A DNA stretch of 64,000 nt from a bacterium (GTDB lineage Bacteria; Campylobacterota; Campylobacteria; Campylobacterales; Sulfurovaceae). A model generated the notes under the pieces. The model was given only the letters and a program-made list of their open reading frames with translations. It searched no databases and was not told the DNA's origin. Positions 1-10,500 of the stretch are shown in pieces. Each line of letters begins with the position of its first letter. Positions within the stretch are counted from its first letter, which is position 1. The translations under genes were made by a program, and so were the position numbers. The stretch lies in assembly GCA_018822805.1 (NCBI GenBank), contig JAHJJU010000105.1:1-64000 (forward strand), given 5' to 3'.

Positions 1-112
1 ATTTTTAACCTAACTATATATTTTTATAAATATTATAAACTATGAGCTTTATTTTTATCTAACCTACAGAAAATTACAATAGAATAAGCCAATTATCCAA
101 AAGTGAGTTACC

Positions 113-1384
113 ATGCAAATAGATTTAACAAACAAAAGTATTCTCTTAGGAGTAACAGGAAGTATTTCAGCCTATAAAGCCTGTGAACTTGCTCGACTCC
201 TTATCAAATCAGGAGCTTCTGTTCATGTGGTCATGACTCCTGCAGCAGAACGATTTGTTTCTGCACTTACGTTTGAAGCCCTGACTAGAAACCCTGTGCT
301 GACAGAGCACTCTGAGTCTTGGGCTTCAACCCTTAATCACATTGATATCGGGAAAGCTTGTGATGCTTTTATTATTGCTCCTGCTACGGCAAATACCATT
401 AACAAACTCTCTAAAGGTATTGCCGACAATATTTTACTACAAACAGCACTTGCCTTTAACAAAACTCTGCTTATAGCACCGGCAGCCAATACCAATATGA
501 TAGAACATCACTACACGGTTGGTTCACTTAAAATGTTGGGTGTAAACGAAGTAAGAATCATCAAAGCACAATCAAAGCTTTTAGCCTGTGGCGATGAAGG
601 AAATGGTGCATTAGCTGAACCACTTGAAATATTTTTTCAAACCTCTCAAGCCCTTTTAGAAAATGAATTTTGGAAAGATAGAAAAGTGGTTGTAACGGGT
701 GGAGGAACACGAGAAAAAATCGACGATGTTCGTTACCTTTCAAACTTTTCATCAGGAAAAATGGCAAATGCTTTAGCCACAGCACTCTACCTGCGTGGGG
801 CTGATGTTTGTCTTATCTCAACCAAAGAGCATACAGATATACCTGCAGATATCTATACCATTGATGTAGAAGATACTCAAGAGATGCTGGACTATACCGT
901 TGATGCCGTACGTGTTGCCAAAAAAGGAAAAATGAGCAAAGCCACTATGAACAGCTCTGATCCTGTACATTTAATTCAAAAACGTCCTTACCTTTTTATG
1001 GCTGCAGCTATCTCTGACTTTACACCTAAATTTCCTCAAATAGGAAAAATGAAAAAATCAGACATTGGTGATGAGTGGACAATTGATCTGAAACAGAATC
1101 CTGATATTTTAGCAGCTGTCAATAAAGATGGTATTACAACCATCGGTTTCAAAGCAGAAATGGATGCCCAAAAAGGCTTAGAAAATGCAAAAAACTTAAT
1201 TGAAAATAAAAATGTAGATGGAGTATGCTATAATCTCCTCAAAGATAGTCAAAGTTTTGGTACAGCTAACAATAATATCACTTTTATAACGCGCGAAAAC
1301 TCTCTTAGCTTAGGAGAAGATTCAAAGCTTAACTTATCTTTCAAAATACTGGATGAAAGTCAAAAATTAAATAATGAGCAATGA
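113..1384 (+). CDS. coaBC: Bifunctional phosphopantothenoylcysteine decarboxylase / phosphopantothenate-cysteine ligase
   Basis: This 423-residue protein should join cysteine to 4'-phosphopantothenate and decarboxylate the product, two steps of coenzyme A synthesis in the cytoplasm. The N-terminal flavoprotein half shows GVTGSISAYKA near residue 14 and the PATANT loop near residue 90. The CoaB half begins near residue 190 with VVVTGGGTREKIDDVRYLSN and FSSGKMA, followed by AAAISDF and KQNPDIL. Length is normal for the fused enzyme. It is the first gene of a tight plus-strand run; its last 11 bases overlap uppS. Identification is firm. Confidence 0.96.
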   Translation: MQIDLTNKSILLGVTGSISAYKACELARLLIKSGASVHVVMTPAAERFVSALTFEALTRNPVLTEHSESWASTLNHIDIGKACDAFIIAPATANTINKLSKGIADNILLQTALAFNKTLLIAPAANTNMIEHHYTVGSLKMLGVNEVRIIKAQSKLLACGDEGNGALAEPLEIFFQTSQALLENEFWKDRKVVVTGGGTREKIDDVRYLSNFSSGKMANALATALYLRGADVCLISTKEHTDIPADIYTIDVEDTQEMLDYTVDAVRVAKKGKMSKATMNSSDPVHLIQKRPYLFMAAAISDFTPKFPQIGKMKKSDIGDEWTIDLKQNPDILAAVNKDGITTIGFKAEMDAQKGLENAKNLIENKNVDGVCYNLLKDSQSFGTANNNITFITRENSLSLGEDSKLNLSFKILDESQKLNNEQ

Positions 1385-2063
1385 TAAAAATAAATTAACA
1401 CATTTAGCCATCATTATGGATGGAAATGGAAGATGGGCAAAAGAGCGAGGTCATATCCGTACCAAAGGGCATGAGAAAGGGGCTGATGTTATTCGTGATA
1501 TTACCCAATATTGTGCTGAACATGAAACCATTAAAACAGTCACGCTCTATGCTTTTAGTACAGAGAACTGGAAGCGTCCTAAATATGAAGTGGACTTTTT
1601 GATGAGACTGCTTGATAAATGGCTGAAGAATGAACTTCAGACCTATCATAAGTTTGGTGCACGATTTGAAACGGTAGGAAATATTGAAGGGTTTTCACCA
1701 AAGCTTCAAAAGACCATTGCATCGATAAAAGAGCAAACAGCACATCATACCAATGTAACACAAATTTTGGCACTGAACTACGGTTCACGTGAAGAGATTG
1801 CCAAAGCAGCCACAAGATTGGCAGAGCGAAATGAATCCATTACTGAAGAGAGTTTAGGAAATGAGCTCAATACTCCCTACACCGACATAGATCTTATGAT
1901 CCGTACCAGTGGAGAGCAACGTCTCTCGAATTTTTTACTCTGGCAGTTGAGCTACTCAGAATTTTTCTTTACTCCTACCCTTTGGCCGGACTTTACGCCA
2001 ACGGAACTTGAAGATATTATTGACCAATTTGTTAACAGAAATCGTCGATTCGGAGGAGTTTAA
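1374..2063 (+). CDS. uppS: Isoprenyl (undecaprenyl) diphosphate synthase
   Basis: A cis-prenyltransferase of 229 residues that makes undecaprenyl diphosphate, the lipid carrier for peptidoglycan and surface polysaccharide. The family's P-loop is seen as IIMDGNGRWA, with the catalytic Asp, near residue 13. FSTENWKRP and the C-terminal RTSGEQRLSNFLLWQ and YSEFFF motifs are also present. Length is normal to slightly short. It overlaps coaBC upstream and shares one base with the next gene (TAATG), so translational coupling is likely. Confidence 0.95.
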   Translation: MSNDKNKLTHLAIIMDGNGRWAKERGHIRTKGHEKGADVIRDITQYCAEHETIKTVTLYAFSTENWKRPKYEVDFLMRLLDKWLKNELQTYHKFGARFETVGNIEGFSPKLQKTIASIKEQTAHHTNVTQILALNYGSREEIAKAATRLAERNESITEESLGNELNTPYTDIDLMIRTSGEQRLSNFLLWQLSYSEFFFTPTLWPDFTPTELEDIIDQFVNRNRRFGGV

Positions 2064-2803
2064 TGGCTGAATTCTATTTAGCAACCATTGTTTTTATCTT
2101 TGGAATTCTAATCGGTTCTTTTTTGAATGTTGTTATTTACCGAATACCTAAAGGGGAAAGCATTGTTTTCCCTTCATCAAAATGTCAATCCTGTCAAACA
2201 CCTTTAAAGTGGTACCATAATATTCCTATTTTCTCTTGGTTATTTCTACGAGGAAAGTGTGGATTTTGTTCTGAAAAAATTGCTATACAGTACCCCTTTA
2301 TTGAATTAGTAACAGGGATTATAGCCGTAGCACTTTTTTATAAATTGGGACTGGTTTGGTATCTTCCTTTTGTCTTTGCTGTTTTTGCTTTGCTTTTAGC
2401 TTTAGTAATGATTGACTTTAAATACATGGAAGTTCCTGACAATCTAAATCTATTTGCTTTGGCACTCTCGGTTATAGGACTTACTGTTTTAGACTCTATT
2501 CAAAATGCACTCATGGCTGCCGGTGGTGTGGCACTGTTACGTTACTACTTAAGCTACTTTTTAAACAAAGAAGCCATGGGTGAGGGAGACATTATTGTTG
2601 CAGGAACCATGGGAGCCCTACTGGGTTTCCCTCATTTCTTTTATGCACTTTTTCTTTCAGCTCTATTGGCAATGGTTCCTTCACTTATGGCAAAAGATAA
2701 GATGGTTCCTTTTGTTCCATTTTTAGCCATTGCAACCTTTATTGTCTATATTTTTGACACCCAAGTACACGCTTTAGTTATGTGGATCATATATGGCACG
2801 TAA
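2063..2803 (+). CDS. pilD: Type IV prepilin peptidase / N-methyltransferase (A24 family)
   Basis: A polytopic inner-membrane aspartyl protease of 246 residues that cleaves, and usually N-methylates, type IV pilin or pseudopilin precursors. Two CxxC pairs (CQSC and CGFC) lie in the N-terminal cytoplasmic loop. The catalytic aspartates are visible in MIDFKYMEVPD and in GEGD near residue 175. Several hydrophobic segments fit the usual eight-helix fold. No pilin genes are nearby; it sits in a housekeeping operon and probably acts on substrates encoded elsewhere. Confidence 0.92.
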   Translation: MAEFYLATIVFIFGILIGSFLNVVIYRIPKGESIVFPSSKCQSCQTPLKWYHNIPIFSWLFLRGKCGFCSEKIAIQYPFIELVTGIIAVALFYKLGLVWYLPFVFAVFALLLALVMIDFKYMEVPDNLNLFALALSVIGLTVLDSIQNALMAAGGVALLRYYLSYFLNKEAMGEGDIIVAGTMGALLGFPHFFYALFLSALLAMVPSLMAKDKMVPFVPFLAIATFIVYIFDTQVHALVMWIIYGT

Positions 2804-3827
2804 TGCACGAATCACCATTTCAAAATACATATCTTCAAATTTCACTACCTCATTTTTAACCATCTTTTTGCCCCTCTTTTTTATTGGGGCATTGATTTTT
2901 ATTATTAAAATCTCTTCATTAACAGCTTCGATCCAAATTAATTTTTTAGAGATGATGCAGCTCTTTAGCTATAATCTTCCCTCTATTCTTTTTTATACTT
3001 TGCCCATTTCATTTTTGCTTGCTGTGGTAATGACCCTGCTACGGCTTTCAAATGACAATGAACTCATGGCACTGTTTGCCCTAGGGACAAAAGCAAAATC
3101 TCTTATGTATCGTTTTTTCTTTATATCGACTCTTTTCTCTATTATTTTGCTCATTTTATCTCTAGCACTGATGCCGAAGACAAAACAACAATTTAAAGCC
3201 TTTAAACAAATAAAGTCGACCCAAGCACAAGTCAACATTAACCCCTCAAAATTGGGTCAAAAATTTGGAGATCTTTTTGTCTATGTAAAGAGTAAAAACG
3301 GTGACACCATGAAAGATGTCGTTATTTACAACAAAGACCAAGAGCATAGCGATCAACTTTTCATAGCAAAAAGAGCCAACATTCAAAACCAAGATTCTGT
3401 CATTACCTTAACACTTAATGATGGTTCAGGCTATACTTTTTCAAAAGATACACTCAAAGAGATCAATTATGAAAAAATGCAGGTGTTTCAAAACCTTAAC
3501 TCCGAAGCGTTCACCTACAATAATGTTATAGAGTATTGGTTAAAACTTTCCGTTCATCCCCAGAAGAAACGTTCTATTCTCTCTTACCTCTATATCAGTC
3601 TTATTCCGATGATGGCACTCTATATTATTGCTGCTTTTTCGATTATAAATCCAAGATACCAAAAAAATCATGCCTATTCTGTTGTGGCATTAACCACCAT
3701 TGTGCTCTATATTGTGGCTACTGCTTTAGAAAAACAAGGAACCTTTCCACTGCTTATACTGGCTATTATACTCACTTCTTCTCTAGGATTATGGCTCTTC
3801 CATAAATATGTTACAAGGTACTTTTAA
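2793..3827 (+). CDS. lptF: LptF/LptG-family lipopolysaccharide export permease (YjgP/YjgQ)
   Basis: A 344-residue inner-membrane protein of the LptF/LptG family, which with LptB and LptC extracts LPS from the inner membrane. Three hydrophobic helices at the N-terminus (about residues 15-120) and three at the C-terminus (about 265-340) flank a soluble periplasmic domain, the family's 3+3 layout. Motifs such as LPSILFYTLPISFLLAVV are typical. Assigning F rather than G is by resemblance and less certain. It overlaps pilD by 11 bases. Confidence 0.85.
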   Translation: MARNARITISKYISSNFTTSFLTIFLPLFFIGALIFIIKISSLTASIQINFLEMMQLFSYNLPSILFYTLPISFLLAVVMTLLRLSNDNELMALFALGTKAKSLMYRFFFISTLFSIILLILSLALMPKTKQQFKAFKQIKSTQAQVNINPSKLGQKFGDLFVYVKSKNGDTMKDVVIYNKDQEHSDQLFIAKRANIQNQDSVITLTLNDGSGYTFSKDTLKEINYEKMQVFQNLNSEAFTYNNVIEYWLKLSVHPQKKRSILSYLYISLIPMMALYIIAAFSIINPRYQKNHAYSVVALTTIVLYIVATALEKQGTFPLLILAIILTSSLGLWLFHKYVTRYF

Positions 3828-3829
3828 CA

Positions 3830-4567
3830 TTGGAAACAAAAAACAGAAGGGTTAAAGCCATCATAGCTTATGATGGAGGACATTTCCAAGGCTTTCAAAA
3901 ACAAAAAAGTACCAAACAGACCATCACCACAATCATAGAAGAGGTATTACATTCTATCGGTATTGATGATGATATTCGAGGAAGTGGAAGAACCGATGCA
4001 GGTGTTCATGCCACAGGACAAGTCATTGACTTTGTTATCCCTAATTTTTGGTCTGATCTTGATAAACTAAAAGAGGTACTCAATAGAAAACTAAAATATA
4101 TAGCCATAAAACATATTTCCTTTGAAGAAGAAAATTTTCACTCCAGATTTTCAGCAAAAAAAAGAGTTTATCGATATATTTTCAAAACTACTACACCCTC
4201 AATATTTGAGCAAGATCATATTGCCCACTACCCTACTTTTGATCCACTTTTACTAAAAAAAGCTCTTCAAACATTTGAAGGAGAGCATGACTTTTCTAAT
4301 TTTATTAAAACTGGTACCGTTACCCATACCAATGTACGTCATATTTACAAAGCACATTATAAACCCTATAACAACCATCATATTATTTATTTTGAAGCCA
4401 ACGGATTTTTACGTTCACAAGTACGAATGATGGTGGAAGCTGCCATGCAGGTTGCTCTAAAAAAGCTCAATTTAAACCAACTTCAAGAACAACTTGAACT
4501 CAAAAAACGTTATACTACCAAACTTGCAGCTCCTGAGGGTCTCTATTTGGCACGAATTCTTTATTAA
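3830..4567 (+). CDS. truA: tRNA pseudouridine(38-40) synthase TruA
   Basis: A 245-residue pseudouridine synthase acting on positions 38-40 of the tRNA anticodon arm. The catalytic Asp lies in GSGRTDAGVHATGQV near residue 57. YDGGHFQGFQKQ at the start and the late FLRSQVRMMV motif are also family signatures. No suitable ATG exists, so translation appears to start at TTG 3830, two bases after the lptF stop, with AAGG about 11 bases upstream. It is the last gene of the coaBC-uppS-pilD-lptF-truA run. Confidence 0.94.
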   Translation: METKNRRVKAIIAYDGGHFQGFQKQKSTKQTITTIIEEVLHSIGIDDDIRGSGRTDAGVHATGQVIDFVIPNFWSDLDKLKEVLNRKLKYIAIKHISFEEENFHSRFSAKKRVYRYIFKTTTPSIFEQDHIAHYPTFDPLLLKKALQTFEGEHDFSNFIKTGTVTHTNVRHIYKAHYKPYNNHHIIYFEANGFLRSQVRMMVEAAMQVALKKLNLNQLQEQLELKKRYTTKLAAPEGLYLARILY

Positions 4568-4584
4568 AATTGTATGAAACAGGG

Positions 4585-4761
4585 TTACCACATCACATAG
4601 TAATGTGCTTTTTTATAGTTCCCATTAAAATCATGTACGGCTATATAGCCGATAAATAGCACTTCACTATTACTTATCTCTGACAACTTATGCTCTTTAT
4701 ACCCTATACTTTTCATAAACTCATCTATTAAGCAGAATATTGTTATCATTTTATGTTCCAT
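4585..4761 (-). pseudogene. Truncated IS982-like transposase N-terminus
   Basis: A 58-codon open frame between truA and glmU encodes a protein starting MEHKMITIFCLIDEF with a later DFNGNYKKAHYYV segment. This resembles, from memory, the N-terminal region of IS982-family transposases, which are about 270-300 residues long. It ends early at TAA and no DDE catalytic residues follow, so it is a remnant if the assignment is right. The remaining sequence up to 4934 is AT-rich and I see no other gene in it. Confidence 0.45.
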
Positions 4762-4934
4762 AATTATTGCCTCTCACAGCTTTTTATGGAACTCTACTTT
4801 TTTTCTTCTTAATTAGCAATTTGGGTTATTTTAATGATTTTGTAAAGTGAACAAAACTATCAGCATTTATTGGTTAAAATTTAATTCATTAAATATGGAT
4901 TCTCTCAGATACTTTATGAGACGGAATTTACAGA

Positions 4935-6224
4935 TTATTTTCCAAAAAATTTATAGAAAAAATTAGGAACAAATTTCAAGGCTGAACGCGTAATTGCGAG
5001 AGAACCTTGAGGAACATCTTTATTAAGTGTTGTACCTGCTGCTACAATAACATCATCTTCAATGTTTACAGGAGCTACAAGTTGACAATCACTTCCGACA
5101 AATACGTTTTTACCTATAGTTGTCTTATGTTTTGCTTTACCATCGTAATTACAGGTAATAACACCAGCTCCAATGTTACTTCCTTCACCTACAGTTGCAT
5201 CACCGATATAAGAGAGATGACCGGCTTTAACCCCTATAAGTTCAGATTTTTTAACCTCTACAAAGTTACCAACATGGGTGTCTTTTAGGTAAGAGAGTGG
5301 GCGAATACGACCCATAGGTCCAACATCGGAGTCTTCAATAATGGAATCTTCAATAATTGAGTTGGTTTTAATATGTGCATTAATGAGTTTAGAAGCCCCT
5401 AAAATAGTAACACCGTTTTCTAAAGTACACTCACCTTCAAAGGTGGCTCGACAATCAATATAGATGCTATCTGGGAAACGCATGGTAATTCCTTGTTCCA
5501 TCAACTCTTTTTTAATTCTATTTTGCATAATAATTTCAGCTGTTGCCAAGTCAAATTTAGAGTTTACTCCTTTAAACTCCTCCTCTTCTACATAGATAGG
5601 GCTTACGGTTTTATGCTCATCCACAGCCATTTTTACAATGTCGGTTAAGTAGTATTCTTCTTGAGCGTTGTCGTTTGAGAGTAGGGGAATGTAACGGTTA
5701 AGCAGTTGGGTGTTGACACAGTAAATTCCTGCATTAACGGTTTTTGTTTGAAGTTGAGCTTCAGTACAATCTTTCTGCTCAACAATCTCTTGAACTTTTT
5801 CATTGTTAATAATAACACGACCGTAACCTGATGGATCATTAAGTTGAATAACCGACATATTGATATCGGCATCACCACCGGTTAGTGCTAGAAGAGAGTC
5901 TTGAGTAATCAAAGGCATGTCACCGTTTAAAATAAGTGTTTTTTCATATTTGGTTGTAACTCCTTTCATTGCTCCACCGGTACCCGGGAACTGTTCGGCA
6001 TCTTGCATATGAAAGTTAATGTTTTTATAATGAGCCTCTATTTGTGCTTGAACACGCTGGGCTTGGTGGTAAAGTACCACAGTAATGTCATCAGAAATTT
6101 TTTGACCTGCATCAATGGCATGAAAAAGCATCGCTTTCCCGGAGATTTCGTGGAGAACTTTTGGCGTTGTAGATTTCATTCTACTACCTTTTCCTGCTGC
6201 TAAAATAACGATACTGATTGACAT
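4935..6224 (-). CDS. glmU: Bifunctional UDP-N-acetylglucosamine pyrophosphorylase / glucosamine-1-phosphate N-acetyltransferase
   Basis: A 429-residue cytoplasmic enzyme making UDP-GlcNAc for peptidoglycan and LPS. The N-terminal uridyltransferase has the LAAGKGSRMKS nucleotide loop at residues 7-17, then GTGGAM and LNGDMPL. From about residue 250 there is a left-handed beta-helix with hexapeptide repeats, including IGDATVGEGSNIGAG and CNYDGKAKHKT. The open frame extends 22 codons upstream, but ATG 6224 with AAAGG ahead places the nucleotide loop at the family's usual position. It stands alone, divergent from trmA. Confidence 0.96.
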   Translation of the reverse strand: MSISIVILAAGKGSRMKSTTPKVLHEISGKAMLFHAIDAGQKISDDITVVLYHQAQRVQAQIEAHYKNINFHMQDAEQFPGTGGAMKGVTTKYEKTLILNGDMPLITQDSLLALTGGDADINMSVIQLNDPSGYGRVIINNEKVQEIVEQKDCTEAQLQTKTVNAGIYCVNTQLLNRYIPLLSNDNAQEEYYLTDIVKMAVDEHKTVSPIYVEEEEFKGVNSKFDLATAEIIMQNRIKKELMEQGITMRFPDSIYIDCRATFEGECTLENGVTILGASKLINAHIKTNSIIEDSIIEDSDVGPMGRIRPLSYLKDTHVGNFVEVKKSELIGVKAGHLSYIGDATVGEGSNIGAGVITCNYDGKAKHKTTIGKNVFVGSDCQLVAPVNIEDDVIVAAGTTLNKDVPQGSLAITRSALKFVPNFFYKFFGK

Positions 6225-6410
6225 TCTTAAACCTTTATAAATTGAAATATATTTTTTTTTGTTATTATATCCGATTGAGAGTAATAGCATAATAAATTTT
6301 TACTATTTTTATCAAAGTATTTTACACTATTTATCCAAAATTTCGCGTACTTTTTTTATTGTACCTTTTTAGCTAAAATACGCAAATTATTTACACAGAA
6401 GGTAAAAGCG

Positions 6411-7529
6411 TTGGAATGTAAGCATTTTGGAACCTGTGGTTCTTGTAGCATTTATGAATTGAGTTATGAAGAGGAGTTGGCTGAAAAAAAAGAACGTGTT
6501 TTGAGCTTGTTGTCTCCATTTACAGTTGAAGATTTAGAGGTTCTTTCAGCCAATGAATCACACTATCGTGCACGCTCAGAGTTTAAAATTTGGCATGAGG
6601 GGGAGCGTTGCTCTTATGCGATGGGGCGTTTAGACAAAAAGGGTGCAGTGACCATTGAAGCGTGTCCTAAAGTTATAGAACCTATCGCAAAAAGAATGGA
6701 AGCATTATTAGAAAGAGTAAACAGCTCAGAATTGCTTAAAAGTCGTCTATTTACAGTGGAGTTTTTAGCCACTACTACAGATGAGTGTTTAATTACCATG
6801 ATTTATCACCGAAAATTGGATGATGCATGGGAAGCAGAAGCACGGGCATTAGAGCAGAGTTTAAATGCCAAAGTTATGGGACGAAGCCGTAAACAAAAAG
6901 TAATTTTGTCCGATGAATTTGTAACTGAAAAGTTGTTGATAGATGGGCAATATTATTTTTATCGACACTATGAAAGTGGATTTACTCAACCCAATCCTGC
7001 TGTTAATATACAGATGATAGAGTGGGCTATTAAACAGGCAAAAAAAGTTCAAGGTGGGGATTTTTTAGAAAGCTATTGTGGCTTGGGTAACTTTACCATT
7101 CCTTTGTCAAAATATTTTAACCGAGTCTTGGCAACAGAGATTTCTAAACGTTCCATTCATGCAGCCAATGAAAACTGTGAACTCAATGCTGTAAGCAACA
7201 TTGAGTTTATACGTTTGGCTTCAGAAGAGATGACTCAAGCTTTAAATAAAGAGCGAGAGTTTGAACGATTAAAAGATGTTGATTTGGATTCTTATAACTT
7301 CTCTACCGTGTTGGTTGACCCACCAAGAGCTGGGTTAGACGGAGATACCATTAATCTGATATCGAATATGGAGAACATTATCTACATCTCGTGTAACCCT
7401 GAAACTTTGGCTAGAGATTTAGTAGAATTAAGTAAAACTCATAGCATTGAAGATGCAGCCATTTATGACCAGTTTCCTCATACACACCATGTAGAGTCGG
7501 GTGTTTTCTTGGTGAAAAAAAATAATTAA
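6411..7529 (+). CDS. trmA: tRNA (uracil-54, C5)-methyltransferase TrmA
   Basis: A 372-residue SAM-dependent methyltransferase that makes ribothymidine at tRNA position 54. The SAM fold shows FLESYCGLGNFTIPLS near residue 220 and VDPPRAGLD near 304. ISCNPETLARDL carries the catalytic cysteine near 328. The N-terminal CGSCS is present, but I do not see a complete iron-sulphur cluster motif as in RlmC/D, which supports TrmA, as does the near-E. coli length. The start is TTG 6411 with AAGG eight bases upstream. Confidence 0.9.
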   Translation: MECKHFGTCGSCSIYELSYEEELAEKKERVLSLLSPFTVEDLEVLSANESHYRARSEFKIWHEGERCSYAMGRLDKKGAVTIEACPKVIEPIAKRMEALLERVNSSELLKSRLFTVEFLATTTDECLITMIYHRKLDDAWEAEARALEQSLNAKVMGRSRKQKVILSDEFVTEKLLIDGQYYFYRHYESGFTQPNPAVNIQMIEWAIKQAKKVQGGDFLESYCGLGNFTIPLSKYFNRVLATEISKRSIHAANENCELNAVSNIEFIRLASEEMTQALNKEREFERLKDVDLDSYNFSTVLVDPPRAGLDGDTINLISNMENIIYISCNPETLARDLVELSKTHSIEDAAIYDQFPHTHHVESGVFLVKKNN

Positions 7530-7551
7530 TGTTTCGTTAATTATCATTGGC

Positions 7552-7557
7552 TATAAT
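7552..7557 (+). promoter_or_regulatory. Candidate -10 box for ccsBA
   Basis: A perfect TATAAT preceded by T-rich sequence lies 33 bases before the GTG start of the fused cytochrome c synthase gene. In Campylobacterota the housekeeping promoter relies mainly on an extended -10 with AT-rich periodic upstream sequence, so the absence of a clear -35 is expected. Confidence 0.5.
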
Positions 7558-7589
7558 CGAAACTTAAATTTAACTACACAGGATAACGC

Positions 7590-10500
7590 GTGTTAAAACA
7601 TATATTTTCCATGAAAGTGGCTGTAGTGCTGCTTTTTCTTTTTGGTGCCATTATTGGTATTGCGACATTTATTGAAAACGATTACGGCACACAAACAGCC
7701 AAAGCGTTAATCTACAGTGCCAAATGGTTTGAAGTTTTTCTTCTCTATTTTATTTTGATTTTGGTCTACAATATTTTTAAATACAAGAGTTATAAAACGG
7801 ATAAGTGGTCGGTATTTATTTTTCATATGGCATTTCTTATTATTGCAATAGGTGCAGCAATAACCCGTTATGTGGGCTATGAAGGTATTATGCAGATTCG
7901 AGAGGGTGAAAGCTCTAGTAAGATGGTCTCTGATGTCAAAGTGTTACAGCTTGATGTTTCGAGTGGGAGTGATAAAAAGAATTTTGAACAGCCATTGTTG
8001 TTCTCTTCTATGACAAAAAACAGTTTTTTAGAGAGATTAACCGTTGATGGAAAAGAGGTTGTTTTTGAACTGCTTGACTATTTACCTGCTGCCCAAAAGA
8101 TACTCCAAGCAGACCCAAATGGAAAAATGCTTTTAGAGTTAATGATTTCTAATGGAAAAGGTAATGAGAATATTCGTTTAAGTGAGGGAGAACATTATGA
8201 TGCCGGAACCTTTATGTTGGCATTTAATCACCCTGCACACGGTGACCCCAATAAACCTGTTTTTAACATCTCTTCAAAAGAGGGTAAGTTGGAAGTCCAT
8301 AGTGATTTCAGTATGCAAACGCTCTCTATGGAGAGCCGTGAAGAGGCAAACTTGACCAAGGGTGTTAACCGTTTTGAGATGAAAAAGCTCTATCAGTTTA
8401 ATGGTAATGCCGTTGTTTTAAAAGAACAGCATGAAAAGTCCATTGTGAAATATGCCAGTCCTTCTCTTAAAACTGTAGCCGGAAAACCGGAATTAGCAAC
8501 CTTTAGAGTAAGCGTAGGTGAAGAGAGTCAAACGGTAGATCTATTGGCATACAACGGGAACCAAGGAAAAGTCAATGAACTTCAACTGGGTGGTGTGGAT
8601 ATCCGTTTAAGTATGGGTGCTAAGGTAATTGCGTTGCCATTTTCATTAAAACTTATAGACTTTGAATTGGAGCGTTATCCGGGTTCAAACAGTCCTTCAT
8701 CCTATGCTTCTGATGTCGAGTTAACCGATGAAAGTGAGGGAATTTTGTCCCTGCCGTACAGAATCTATATGAATCATGTTTTGGATCATAGAAACTACCG
8801 TTTCTTTCAGTCTTCTTACGACAAAGATGAAAAAGGTACCGTTCTCTCTGTCAATCATGACCCGGGAACCTTACCAACGTATATAGGGTATTTACTCTTA
8901 ACCATAGGAATGATTTGGAATCTTTTTGCTAAAAATGGTCGTTTCCAAAAACTGCTTAGAGGAGCAAAAAAACTTCAAGGTGCATCACTGCTTTTTGTAA
9001 CGGCATTGGCATTAAGTTATAGCACACCGATTCAAGCTACAGGACTTCCAACATTGGATGAAAACAGTAGCCGAGTGATTCATGCTTATGATCCTGAAAG
9101 TATTGAAAAATTTGGAAAATTGGTTATTCAAGATCATGGTGGACGAATGAAACCGGTTGATACTTTGGCACATGAGGTTGTGGCAAAATTATCAGGAAAA
9201 AGTTCTATTTATGGAGTTGAACCATCATCAATATTATTAGGAATGACGGTTCAACCACAATTTTATCAAAACTTAGCGATGATCAAAGTAGACCACACAA
9301 GAATAGCCAAAGAATTGGGTTTAAGTGAGGGAGCGAAGTATGCAAAGTTTTCAGACTTTTTCTCTACGGATGGTACGTATAAACTGTCACAACAGATTTC
9401 GGAATCGGTTCGTAAAAAGCCTTTAGATAAAAATCTTTATGATAAAGAGTTGGTAAAAGTAGACGAACGTTTGAATGTGGCGTACATGACCTACATGGGA
9501 ACACTCTTACAGCTTTATCCTAAACCTCATGATACAAACAACAAATGGATGAACCCTGAAGAGGCGATTAAAAATTTCCCTAAAGAGATTTCAGGAATGG
9601 TACGGATGATGACCGTGTATCTTTTTGAAGGTGCAGGAGCCATTCAAAAAGATGGAAATACCACTACTTTTGACCAAGCGACGCATCTTATAAACCTCTA
9701 TCAAAAGAAGTTTGGCTCAGAAGTATTGCTCTTGGAGTCTGAAATAGATATGGAAGTCAGTTACAATAAGTTGGGACTCTTATCAAAGTTGGTTCCCCTC
9801 TATCTTTTAGTGGGGATTATCTTATTAATTGCTTCGTTTGTAAACGTTATAAAACCAAGTTTTTCTTTAAAATGGATCACGAGAATTTCATGGTTTTTGA
9901 TTGTGCTAGGATTTATTGTTCATGTTGTTGCTATGGGAATGCGTTGGTACATTGGTGATCATGCTCCTTGGTCCAATGCTTATGAGTCCATTGTATTTAT
10001 TGCTGCGTCAACCGTTGTTGCAGGGCTTATTTTTGCACGAAAATCACCATTTGCTTTGGGTGCAACAGCACTTTTAGCCGGGGTAACCATGGCTGTAGCA
10101 CATATGAATTTCATTAACCCTGAAATCACCAATTTGGTTCCTGTACTTAAATCCTATTGGCTTATGATTCATGTGGCAACCATTATTGCAGGTGATGGCT
10201 TTTTAGGGCTTGGCTCTATTTTGTCTCTTGTGGTACTTATTTTGTTTATTCTTCGTAAAGAGGGGAAAGAGAATATTGATCAATCAATCAATGAGTTAAC
10301 AAAAATTGCTGAAATGAGTTTGATTATTGGTCTTTTTCTTATGACCATAGGAAACTTCTTAGGTGGAGTTTGGGCAAACGAGAGTTGGGGACGTTACTGG
10401 GGTTGGGATGCCAAAGAGACATGGGCCGCTGTAACCATTTTAGTCTATGCTACGGTATTGCATTTACGATTTATTCCAAAGTTCAATAACCCATTTGCCT